NCBI GenBank assembly: GCA_039720395.1 | Contig: CM077833.1 | Span: 17,855,133-17,919,132 of the forward strand | From: Liquidambar formosana | Taxonomy: Eukaryota > Streptophyta > Magnoliopsida > Saxifragales > Altingiaceae | Direction: 5' to 3' | Length of the DNA stretch: 64,000 bases | Part shown: one piece after another, positions 10,401-22,600 of the stretch | How the letters are laid out: every line of letters starts with the position of its first letter | Numbering within the stretch: the first letter of the stretch is position 1 | The notes under the pieces: model-generated | Database searches by the model: none | The model's input: the letters and a program-made list of their open reading frames with translations, nothing else | What the model was told of the DNA's origin: nothing | Translations under genes and position numbers: made by a program

Positions 10401-13400
10401 AATCACAAACCATTTTTGCCCTAATTAAACCTGCAGAGCTCATTGTAGTGGTCATAATAAGTCATTCTTTCTTAGATAAAGATTCTTTCGGGTGCTCCTT
10501 ATACCCTACTAGGGCGCGGCACTTCCCCAAGATCATCCTGATGAGAACATGTTTTTGGTGTTATTATTTTATTTTTATTTTAATAAGACTGTCTTTCGTT
10601 TTAATGAAACTGTATAAGATATAATGAAAGGCATGATTAATTCATTAACGGCTTTAATGCCTATATAAAGGGTGTACTTGTCTGTTTCACCCATCATCTC
10701 CCAGTTTGGTATAATTGGTTAGATGGATTAAGAACACCAATGTACCAAAGGTATACACTGCCTTGACAAAAGCACTTTAGTAGTCAAAGTTAGACAAAAA
10801 GTTTGAGCCTATAGGCCAGGCTTCTTCCCGCCCCAATTTTGTCTTGATTGTTAGGCTACTTAAAAGCTTCCCCAAACAAAGGCAAGGTCACTAATGGATA
10901 CCAGTTGATAAAATTCAACGACTCCCACATGCTTGAGGTAATTCATTTCCTGGAATGTTTTCTCAATGCTGAATTAAATTGACCTTAGATATCTCCCTTT
11001 GACCTTCTGGATTCAACTCATACAAGCTCTCATTTTTTCATTTTTAGTATCTTGCTTACTTATCTTGATTTGATTTTTAACCATTACATTGTCACTGTTA
11101 GTATGCTCTACTGTATATCACTGTTTCTGCATTGCACTTATAATTTTATATGTTATACATAGGTGGACCATGGACTTAATATGATATTGTGGTAAAATAT
11201 TTCTTATAATATATCAGATCAACTGTATAGATCCCCTGATATAGCTGGAATACCAGGTTCACAATGTGATCATCTCTGAGATTCAAATAGATGTCCTAGT
11301 CAGCAATACTAAGCTGATAAAACCTCTATGGTTACAGCTTTAGATTTAATCTGATGCATTCATCTTGTTCTGCACTTTGCATTTCATTGTTAGGTACTCC
11401 TGGAGCATTTTTAATGATGGTCTATCTTGTCTGTTTTCCATTGTAATGCTTATCATGGCGCAATTTCTGTTAAATTGAAGAACAGTAAAAATGTAATGCG
11501 TATCGTCATTTGAAAATATAGGGGTCATGGTCTGGTTCTTCATATTCTCATTCAGCCGTCGAGAAAGCATTAGCAGTGCAAGAAAAATCTGGAGATTTGG
11601 AAATAGATAGAAGACTTTTGAAGATAGGAGAAAGAATTGCATCTGGATCTTGTGGAGATTTGTAAGTTGGAATTGTGTTATTGAACTACTACTTTTGATA
11701 AACTATATTCCTTAATTCCCATCGCTTTGTTTCTCACGTTCCTTCTATTGTTTTTGCAAAGGTATCGTGGAGTTTACCTTGGTCGGGATGTTGCAATTAA
11801 GGTTCTTAGATCCGAGCATTTGAATGAAGCTCTTGAAGATGAGTTTGCTCAAGAAGTGGCAATTCTAAGGTGAATAGTTTTTTTTCTTTTTCTTTTTGTT
11901 TGTTTTGTTTGTTTTTTTTTTTTTTGGGGGGGGGGGGGTTGGGTTTGGTCAAAATTTTTTTGAAGCTGTTAATATGAAGCCCATATTGTACTTAATGATC
12001 TAGTGTTATTGCCACCCTAATTTATCCTGCTGAGAAAATCAGATAAAGCATTAAAATGATCTCTTTTTCCACCTTAAATGTAATATCTACTAAATTGTAA
12101 TGAATCTTTATCCCTCTTACTGTTATCATTTCGTTCAAATTGGAAACAACTGAAACGGAATAAAATTATGTGAAACATCCCTTACCAAATCCTGGAAGTA
12201 GTTTAATGGCTGCTTCTGTTTCTCATTTTCAAGCAAGAAATAAACTAATTTTTTCTATGTGAGATATTATCACATCACCAACATTTATTTTTATGTAACA
12301 AGAATTCTCCTTTTTTTGTTGTTGCCTTTTTCGCCCCACTCAGACTATCCAGCTGAACACCAATGCCCTTGTCAGTTTGTATAGTTTTATCAAATTTCTC
12401 TTTTTTGGGGAGGTTGTTGTGTTAGATATTTCTATGGGTGTTGGAAACCAAACCAACACCCATATGTGTCCTGGTTACATAGACTTAAATTATGTCTCTT
12501 ACCATGTGCTAGAGTTCTTAGTGCGTGATCTAAGAATCCTATTGAGGTGATTGATTGCCACCCTGATCAACAATGATGTTTATGTAGGGCCTTCCCATTG
12601 ACTGCCAATTCAACCTAGGAAAATCAAATTCGTAAAAGTGGTAATAGTTTGATTATTTGTTTGACAGCATTCTTGAGATTCACAATTCCACATGCACTCC
12701 AACACAATAAATCAAACTCTCATCTCCATTAGTAGGAAATGCCAATTCCCGTTTCTCTTAACTTTGTAAGAATTTCTAGTTTTAACGCAAGTTCATCTTT
12801 TTGTCCCCCCACCCCACCCTTCCCCCCCCCCAACAAAAAAAAGGGTACCAGTTCAGAACAAAATAGTGGTCTAAATTTTGAGCATTGTGGTCTAAATTTT
12901 GGTCTTTTTCCTTAAAAGGGTGCAAAGTTATGGCAACACACACACACAAACATGTACATTCATACATACATACATACATATGTATTGGTGGTAGGGTGCG
13001 TGGGTTGATAAAATGAGGTTTTTTTTAGTGGAAATGGTTGCTCAAAAGTAACATGAGTACCAAATTTGGAGCACATCTATTCCACAATTCTTAAGAATTC
13101 TGACTCTCTAGAAGCTGGCAACTCTTAGAAATTGAAACTCTCAGTGAATGAGGAGGCCTTTGGCGACCCTGGTGTCTTTGGGATTCTTATTTGCCTTTTA
13201 ACTGCTCATTCAGGCAGGGATGGAACCAGGATTTCATCTTTGGGGGGCCCAAACCAAGGAAAAAAATTTCACCATTCAAATAATGAGAAATATACTAAAT
13301 TCAAGACTAAATTACTGCATGAAAAATAAAATTAACATATATTTACTGTTAAACAAAATATAAACAAAAGAAAAAACACAAAATAATTGTTTCTTAATCA

Positions 13401-13620
13401 ATCCTGTTTCTTCTTTTAAAGTGAAAAAGGTCTTTACATGCTGGATTTATGTGGGTTTTCACTGGGTATGTGGACATGAGTAATAGCCTGATAGGGTTGC
13501 ATTGGAGTTTGGGAGTTGGGACTGACCATAGTCTGATGATAATCTTCTTAGCCTCACTGCTGTGTACCAGTGGGTTTCTTCCTGTTCTTGTTGAGTTGGA
13601 TTAAGTAGGTATCTGTACCA

Positions 13621-13653
<33 letters not shown>

Positions 13654-16600
13654 CCAAAAAATTAGTTGAAAGCTGCTTTTTTTTTTTTTTTTTGTTGGGG
13701 GGGGGGGGGGGGGGGGCTCCGTGGTAGTTCTGTCTCTGCATTCAAGTGTTGTATATGTGATTAGTCTATTCAGTCAGTTCATGCATATCCCATGTATGTA
13801 TCACTTATGCTGCTTCCAGGTTTCTTGGATACATAGTTCAGCACAATGAAGGTTTATTACAAAGATTATGGTATGTTAGTGTCATAGGATATGATACACT
13901 TGAGACAATACGTTATGTGTAGACATTGTTTTTGAATTGTATAGAATGACACATAATGGAAAACATATGAGGCACTTGCAATATGCATGATACATGATAG
14001 TCACGTTTTTACATTTTGGGGCAGGCATTTTTATTTTTTTGGGGGATTCCACTTGGATATCTTTTAATTAAGAAAATCATTAGAATATTACTCTCAGGCC
14101 ATGTTAGGATTAGATAAAAGTTGAGGTATTCTAAAAAAAAAATTATTAATTTCATTGGGCTTGTATTCCTCTTTGAAAAGATGACGGTAAAAGAACAAGG
14201 AAAAATTTACATATTATAATTATTTTATAAAAGTTGGATGCATGAGGAGATACAAACATAGAAGATATATTGTCTTATACTTGGAATATGATACTTAATG
14301 ATACATTACCTATAAGATATGCAGTTTAGGATATGTGATTGTACGTATGGAGCTACATAGTTTCATTGTAGTAGTAGGTAGTTGGTACTTGGTAGATCAT
14401 GATTTTATGCAATTGGATTTTGTCTACACCTGTGCATCATTGTAGTGAAGGAGATACAAACATAGAAGTTCGAATGTAGTATACTTGGAATATGATACTT
14501 AATGATACATTGCCTATAAGATATGCAGTTTAGGATATGTGATTTTACATATGGAGTTAAATGGTTTCATTCTCGTAGTAGGTAGTTGGTAGATCATGAT
14601 TGTATACAATTGGATTTTGTCTACACCTATGAATCATTGTAGTGAATATTAATCGCACTCTCTGGAGATGTGTGGTTCTTTTTATTTTTTGGGTTTTATG
14701 GTTAGAGAGAAATGCTAGCATTTTTTAGGATAGGGTTGAGGAGAGTGATTGCTAATGGGATAGGGTGGTTTTTCTGGCTTCTTTTTGGCTTTCGTGGCCA
14801 AAAATTTTAGTGGGGTCCCTTTGTTTCATGGTGTTTAGAGTTTCCTTTTTGTGCCTCGTTTGCTTTTATTTTTTCTTTGCTTATAGGACTCCTCGTCCTC
14901 CTTGTAATTTATTTTTATTAATAAATTTTTTTTGTTGCCTATCAAAAAGGAAAAAAAAGGAATGCCTTCAACACATTTTTTATTGAAATGATCAACAGGA
15001 TGGATAAATTATCTTACAGTTTGGAATCTATTAAAGAGAATTGAGTGTGTCTTAGATATAGAATATGTTCTATGAGAGATGTGATATAAAATTAGGCTTG
15101 ATACTTCATTTTACATCTATGAGACTATAATTATAGTCACTTTGTGACTTGGAAGAGGTTGACCGTTGTGATGCAAATTTGGCTTTCTCATTATTTTCAA
15201 GAGGTATATTAGTGCTTATTGTAATTATTTATGTAATCTAGTGACATGAAAGAAAAGGTAGTGGAGGCTCATTTTTGTGTGATGACTATCCTGCAATGAA
15301 AATATGCTTTTAAGTTGTGGTTTTCTGTTTTGCTTTAGGATGTGAATACTTCTAATGTTGACATTCAACCTTCTATGCATGTCACATTGAACCTCCTTGT
15401 CCATTAGAGGATGAAAAGCATTGAAGTTGACTGGCATTTAATGTGGGAGAAGAATGCCTCAAAGCAGTTTTCAGTCTTTATTCAATTTCTTTTTTCTATT
15501 TTCTTCATTTAGACAGAAAACTTGTTGGCTAATGTCTACGTTAAGAATATTGTCAGGCTTAGCATCAAGGAGTTCTAGTGAGCTCAAATTACACCATATA
15601 TATCGTTCAGATGTGGTAATGAAGAATAATTATATTTTTTGTTGTTGCTTTGCTTCTTCAAATAAGCACTTTCCAGATTTAGTTAGATAATATAACTGAA
15701 CCATGCAAGTCGTTTTATTCAGTAGTCAATCAATTCCAAAAGAATCTTCTACGGGGTCGGTAATATATTTTGTTTTTTTTTATTTTTTATAAATTTAATG
15801 ATTGTGTTTCATATTATTAAGCAATTAAATCTTGGAAGCCCGAACTTTTATATTGTTCTATGCATGCGTTCCACATCTTTTTGTTGTATTGACCTTGCCA
15901 TAGTCCAATTATGTTACATGCATGCTTTGCATTATTTTAGCTCTGACTATACTCTGGGACTTAGTGTTTCGATAACCTTTTCCCTCCATCTACTTGCCAG
16001 TCCTGTTCTGTTACAACTCTAGATGGCATTCTTCTAGCTTGAGTACACTCTAGAGCTGAATGCCCAGATTCTGTAATCTCTCATCATACAGATATTATTA
16101 TTATTATTTTTTTATATTTAATTATAAATATGTTTATGCAAATGCAGGGAGGTCCACCATAGAAATGTTGTTAGTTTTATTGGTGCATGTACGAAATCTC
16201 CGCATTTGTGCATAGTAACAGGTACTGATCTTTCTAGTGGAATTTTGAATCATTTGCCTTCAGCTTATCTAGTTGTACGCTTCATATTTAGCCTTTTTTG
16301 GGATTTTGTTGTAACCTCAATCTTATATACTTAGACCTCTAAGTGAGATTCAACAAATTTGATTCTATTTTTGTCAAGCAAACTCATGGTTCGATGATCT
16401 TTTCTTCAGGAAAATTATGTATCCTAAAAAACCAAAGATTTATTTGTTTTAAATCCATAAAAGATAAATTCATATTCTGAAAGCTCTAAAGATATTCTGT
16501 TTGGACAATAATGTCCTTTTTCAACTATCAAAAATGCCCAAAAGTTCTTTTTCAAGTGACAAAAAATGCCCAAAAGTTTTCTAGTATTTACCCTAAACAA

Positions 16601-19600
16601 TAACTGAACATGTCTTTAAGTGGGGGGCCGTGGCATGTGGGTTGCTGCGTTAGCCTCCTCGGGGGTTTAGGTTCCATGGGTGGGTCCAGAGGGCCCTGCT
16701 GTGGGATGGTACCCCTGTTATAAAAAAAAAAGAAAAAAAAAAAGAAAAAAAAGAAAAAAAAATCTGAACACGTCTTTGTAGTGAGATGCTTCTTTCTCTA
16801 CTCAAATTTGGAAGGCTGTGAGAAGTAATTTGAGGAGAGAAACAAAATGGATCTGATATAGATGGAAGGCCAATAATTTTCTTTGGGAATTTGAGATACA
16901 AATCAGTTTTGTTCAGCACATTGCATCTTAGTTTGGACTACAAATCAAACTTAATAATTGTGCGGTTCTTGGATATTTAGAACTAACAGTTGGAAGCATT
17001 CATGTTACTCATGCTCCATTTGTTTTGCTGGGGGAAAACATCAAAATTAGGAGTGTCAAATTAGAAGAGGAACATGTCATGAATTCAAGTGCATGGTTTT
17101 AAATATAGGTTAGGGTACAAGCGAGTGTAACGGTAACAGTAAAGGTGCAACGACCCTTGGGATTTCTGTTATGTTACAGCCTGTTTTTTAAAACGCTGTT
17201 CATGTGTATCTGCTGATATCTGTGTATATTGATTGATTTATGGCCTGGAAATATTAAAATAAAAGTATTTAATAGTTTCAAGCACAACCCCCATGATCCT
17301 CATCCCAATGCAAGTCAGGTAGACTTGTCAGAGCTTTAAACCCATCTACCTGGGCTGGTCTCATGAATTTTTTTCCTCCATTCTGCTGTAGTTTGTGCTG
17401 TATTCTATGCATACAGTGGACAACCTAGCATAAGATTGTAAATTTTAAGTATTCATGTTTAAATGTATGTTTTGGCAGTTTTGCATTTGTTGTCTGCCTA
17501 TTGCAATTCCCTTTTTTTGGTTGTGCGTCAATCTGTTCTTTAAAAGAGAAGACACTAACTTGACACAAGTGGAATTACGTCATCCACAACACCTGGATCC
17601 CTTAAAATAAAATAAAATAAGGACAATGTAATATTTTAGTTTGGAATCTCTATGGAGGGCCAATAAATCAAGAATAAAGGTTGATTTTTAGTACGTACTC
17701 TTTGTTGCCACAAATTTGCCTGCTACAAGGATTATTAGAGGAGTGCGCACCTGATGTTGAAAGGATTGCAAGAAGAGAAAGTTATTGAATTGGCCAATTT
17801 GTTCCGTGTTACTATTTCCATCAAAAGTTCTAGACCTTTTGTCCATATGTATTTACTTGGGTTTGGGAAATGGGAATACTAAGCTACCAGTTCTTGTTGC
17901 TCGGTTCAATTTGTAATTACTTTTGAAACCAAGTGTTTATAGAATTTTGGAACATTCAAAGAATCACAAAGCTTTCCCTGTTATGTGCCTTTTCTTTTCC
18001 CTTTTTCTCTTTTTGGTAGATTCATTTTGTCAACAAGGTTATTGTGTGCTGGTCTAATTTTCAAGTTGAAATTGAGTTTTTAACCACTATCATGCAGTTT
18101 GGTACTGAAGCCTGGCTATTGATAAGTTATTTGGCTATTGTTAAGCCTGGCTATTGTTAGGACTTATAATATCTTTTTTTTACCTCTATTTTTAAACCTA
18201 TGCCTAAATGTAAATGCATGCTTCTGTAGCAGTTTACATTTTTTTTTCTGAGATCAATTGTCTTTTTTTATGCTTTTAATGTTATTACACATTTGGTCAG
18301 GTCCTCTGGCTCTCAGGTATCAATTATTAGAATAAAGATACATGCTTAATTGCCTATGTACTTGTTTGTCCATCTCATATCCAATGATTATTCCTTGTCA
18401 CTCAAATGCACATTGTGGCTGCTGTTCTTGCTTGCAGAGTATATGCCTGGAGGGAGTCTCTATGATCATTTGCATAAGAATCACAATGTCTTAAAGCTCC
18501 CTCAACTGCTGAAGTTTGCAATTGATGTATGCAAAGGAATGGAGTATTTGCATCAAAAAAACATAATCCATAGGGATCTGAAGACTGCGAATTTGCTAAT
18601 GGATACTCATAATGTAAGTATTTGTGGATGCTACTGGCGTGATAGAACTGCATCATGCTGAGCTCCTATGTGCATAATCATGCACCATGGTCAAACCTTT
18701 CTGACTTTAAAATTATTTACTTGTTCTAGGTAATTTGTAGCTTGGTGAAAGCATATTTATTATTGGGTCAAGGTGCACTGAGGTGCCAAGGTCTAGTGAG
18801 CTTAGGCAAAGCGCAACACAGAGCACTTCAGCAAAGTTAAGCGCATGTTTTTGATAATTATAGATTAAGTTTTGTTGATTAGTTACACAGAACAAAAAAG
18901 TTTAAAAATACGTAAAAGAATGTTTGAGAGTTAAAAAACATGCATATTTGGCCACTGGTTAGGATGTTGTGTAATAGCACAAAAGTTGTTGGCTTGGATC
19001 CAAAATTCAACTAGTTCAAAATCGGGCTCTAAATTCATCTGATCCTTCTGTCTCTTGTAACATCTATTGACTGATCTCTTCTAGAAAAGTTAAACAAGCT
19101 TTTGCTGCTCTTTAGTGTGCAACAATATACTGCCTGTCCCGATGTGTCCCTCTGTTTGTTACTTTCCCACAAAATCTTTATGTAAAGGAACTTTTTTCCT
19201 TTGGGTTTAGTGGATATGTTTATTTCATCCAGGATCTTTTCTTAAATCCTATGATGCATGGACACTCCTTCAGAGTAGTCGTGTTCATGTTCGACACGTA
19301 TGACACCGACACTTGCAGTTTGGACACGTATCAGGCATGGCCCCAAAGATGTCCAGAAATTAAAAATAGTAATTTAATTTTGGACATGGCTCCAAAACCG
19401 AAGGGTCATGGCTCTGATACTTCAGGGACATGGCAAGGCAAAATTGTTTTAAGATTGGGTAAACTTTTTTATTTTTTATTTTATTTTTTGATGAAGTATT
19501 GTATTAGAAACGAAGGGGCAAAGCCCAAGTACATAAGATATTTACAAGTGCTAGCCAAAAAAGAAAAAAAGAAAAAACCCCAATCTAAAGTTGCAACACA

Positions 19601-22600
19601 TCTAAAAAGCAAACAAAAGAGAGGTTGTGGTCATTTGTGTTACTATGAAACCACCAAAAAAGAGTCTTGATAAAAGAGGATTTGAGCTCTATGATAGAAG
19701 TTTCCTTATCCTCAAAAGCTCAAAAATTCCTCTCTCCAAAGGCACCAAGAAAGCGCGTGAGAAGCCATGTCCCATACCACCTTTGCCTTTTTGTTCATTG
19801 TCTTAATTCGCCAACCCAAAAGAAGATTGTGAGAGTGTGAAGGCATGACCCAATGAATCCCAAAAAGATTTGAGGATAAGCATCCAAAGACTCCATGACA
19901 ATGAATGAAGAGATGATCCATTGATTCCGCCGCTTCTTTGCACAAAATACATCTATTTACCAAAACCCATCTTCTATTAATTAAATGATCCAAAACCCAT
20001 CTTCTATTAATTGAGATTGGGTAAATTTCGTAGATTTTAACTATTATTGGATGTTGTTGCAATGAAAAAAAATGTTATATGCAGCTTTTATTGAGCTCTT
20101 AGTTTCTCAATCTCCCATTCACAAGAGAAAGAGATTTGGAACCGAGAGAGGAATTTCGCCATAATATATGTATGTATATTTTATTATTTATTTACTGCCG
20201 TATCCCCATTGTGTTTTGTCTTAGGTTTTTTAGAAATTGCCGTGTTGGGGTGTCGGTGTTGTGCTGTACCCGTGTCATGTGCTGGTGTCTGTGCTTCATA
20301 GCTTAAATCATATGCCATCTAAATCTTTAATCTTAATGAGTACACAACGATGGAACATAAACAATTTACAAATCCAAAATTATGAAACTAACCAATGAAT
20401 AAAATTAAATAAGAAAACAAAAAACATGATACTATTTCTAAAATATACATGCTTTGAATTACTTTTGGAAAACTAGTAAAATAAATATAAAATTATGAAA
20501 CTAAAACATGATCTAAATAGTATTGAAGAGGCATGCTCTTAATGTGCCTATGTGCTTAAAGCTGTACCTGATTAGATGTGCCTTGCTTAGTGCAAAGTGA
20601 AGAGCTTTAGCTGTGCCTCGCTGTGATTTTTGTGGGTGTGGGTGTATGTGAGAGTGTGTGGGTGTTTTTTCCCACCTAGGTGCGTTCTAAAAACTATGGA
20701 TGAATACTAATTTGAATCTAAAACCATGATGTTTTGGAGAGTCACTTTCTCAGTTTCTGAGTTTCTCCCATGTTCAAATACTTACCAGGAGTGTAATATG
20801 CATCTAGCGATAGCGTTATAGCTACTATACCAGGAGTATGTCATGGCCTTGGGGTTCTTTTGTGGAGAGGAAGAAAAATATGGAAAATCCTTGTGCTCTC
20901 TCTCTCTCTCTTTCTTTCTCTCTCACATTTTGAAGAGCAAAAGAGGATCATGTAGGATAGTAGTTGCTCCTTACTGAAGGTTTCTATGGACATTAGTGCT
21001 TTGATTTTGAAATAATTTGAGTACCTTTATTAGATGTGATTTTGATAGCAAATCTGTTGTTTGGTATCTTCAAGTTTCTTAATTATGTTAATTTCTGATT
21101 GTTTAGACTCGACATAAATTACCATCAATTTTCAAAGGAGGGTCTATAGGTTTAATTAGGTTGGAATTGTTGGCCTTAATACCATCTGCTTACATGGTCT
21201 GGTGGTTTATAAAATTTAAATGCTAGTGCCTTGTCAAAGTCACATAATTCCAGATTTTTTTTAATTCCTGTTGCCTTTGTGGGTATGAAATCATGGTCCA
21301 CAGCTGGTGTATGCCTATTAAATTCTTAACAAGTTCCATGGCACATAATGAGGCTTCTCTATAGTTACCATAAATAGTACCATGACTTAATTTTGATGAT
21401 TTGAGTTTTCACTCATCCAGCCAGTAGTGCAGTTCGCTAAGAAATATAATGCTGCTATTGGTAGTAGATTTCAGCACTAAATTAATATTGGCAGTATCTA
21501 ACTTTGTTTTCATTTTATATTATTTTAACACCTAGCAGTAAAGGTTTTTTTCTTTTGCAAGTTTCTTATCTTGTTCAAGTTTTCTAGGATTAGGCTTTTG
21601 TTTGTTTGTATTTTTTTAGATTTCTAAATGGTTTGTGTTTATTAATTATTTCATCTTAGTGTCATAGAGAACATTTTTCTTTCTTTGGGTAAGGGTCTTG
21701 CTTGGGTCTTTTATATGATTCCCATTGTGAAATCCCATCTCGGCTGGTGAATTAAAATTTTAATAAATCATGTTTTTTTACTTTTTATTTTTATTTTAAA
21801 GCCGTTCTGGCACCCTATAAAAAGGATTGTTCTGGCAGTCTTGATATCCTTTATTTACGAATATTGATTTAGCCTGTCAGACTTCTGAGCATAATCTATT
21901 GTAGACTCGGCTTTGATCTCTGTTGCATTGTTTTACATTATCCAGAAAGAGAAAGAAAAGGATTGCAAAATCTTGTTATGCTTATAAATTCTCTGTCTCT
22001 AGGTTGTTAAGGTGGCAGATTTTGGTGTTGCTCGGTTCCAGAGTCAAGGGGGAATAATGACAGCTGAGACTGGAACATACAGATGGATGGCGCCTGAGGT
22101 CTGGCTCTGTGTCATTTGCTATCTTCTTCTGCTTTTTGCACTTAAGCTGCTAGAATATTAGAGTCTATGTGTATGTTCCAAAGTTTGGGCCTCTGTGTAT
22201 GTTTCAAAGTTGACTGAGTTCATGTTTATTCCCATAGTCTTAATGGATGTAATCTGTGGATAATTAGTTCAGAGCGTTGACAACTGTTGAGGCTTTTAGT
22301 CATAATTACAAGTACTTTTGTTCTGGAGTACGATGTTCTAATTGCTTCTTTGTTTTACCCAATCTCTTGCATGTGAGAATCCACAAAAAAGATCTTACTG
22401 ACCTGTTTCTACAACCTCCCTACTTCTCATATTGGTTACATTTGGTAAGGAATAGCGAATTGTGGGGGTTATGAAATAAAGTTTACACTAATTTGTTTGC
22501 CAGCATGAAGTTTGATATTTTGCTGATAACAATTTCAAATTTCTTCGATTTTTTTGAGATGCCACTTTCTGGAAAATAGGCTTTGACTATGTCCTCCTAA

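Larger units (their letters stand above)
11870..16147 (+). other. 4.3-kb kinase intron
   Basis: It contains a repeat-derived patch with the common plant repeat phrase GGAACCAGGATTTC and GGGGGGCCCAAACC (about 13205-13260), TA and T/G homopolymers near 13620-13717, a 204-bp tandem duplication (14246-14647), and a probable LINE 3' tail (about 14720-14960). Donor GTGAAT, acceptor AATGCAG. Confidence 0.8.
18770..20690. mobile_element. Candidate outer DNA element with GCGC/GTGC-rich ends
   Basis: The left end is rich in GGTGC, AAGCGC and AGCTTAGGC motifs. The right end carries their reverse-complement style (GTGCCTTGCTTAGTGC, GCCTCGCTG, CCTAGGTGCG). Many plant non-autonomous elements look like this. 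The ends are diverged and no TSD was identified, so boundaries are estimates. Confidence 0.35.
18614..22002 (+). other. 3.4-kb kinase intron with three-level nesting
   Basis: An outer, poorly delimited element (about 18770-20690) contains a TIR element (19249-20301), which in turn contains a LINE fragment (19464-20013). 20700-22002 is plain AT-rich intron with a short CT repeat near 20895-20925. Acceptor TCTCTAG. Confidence 0.8.
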
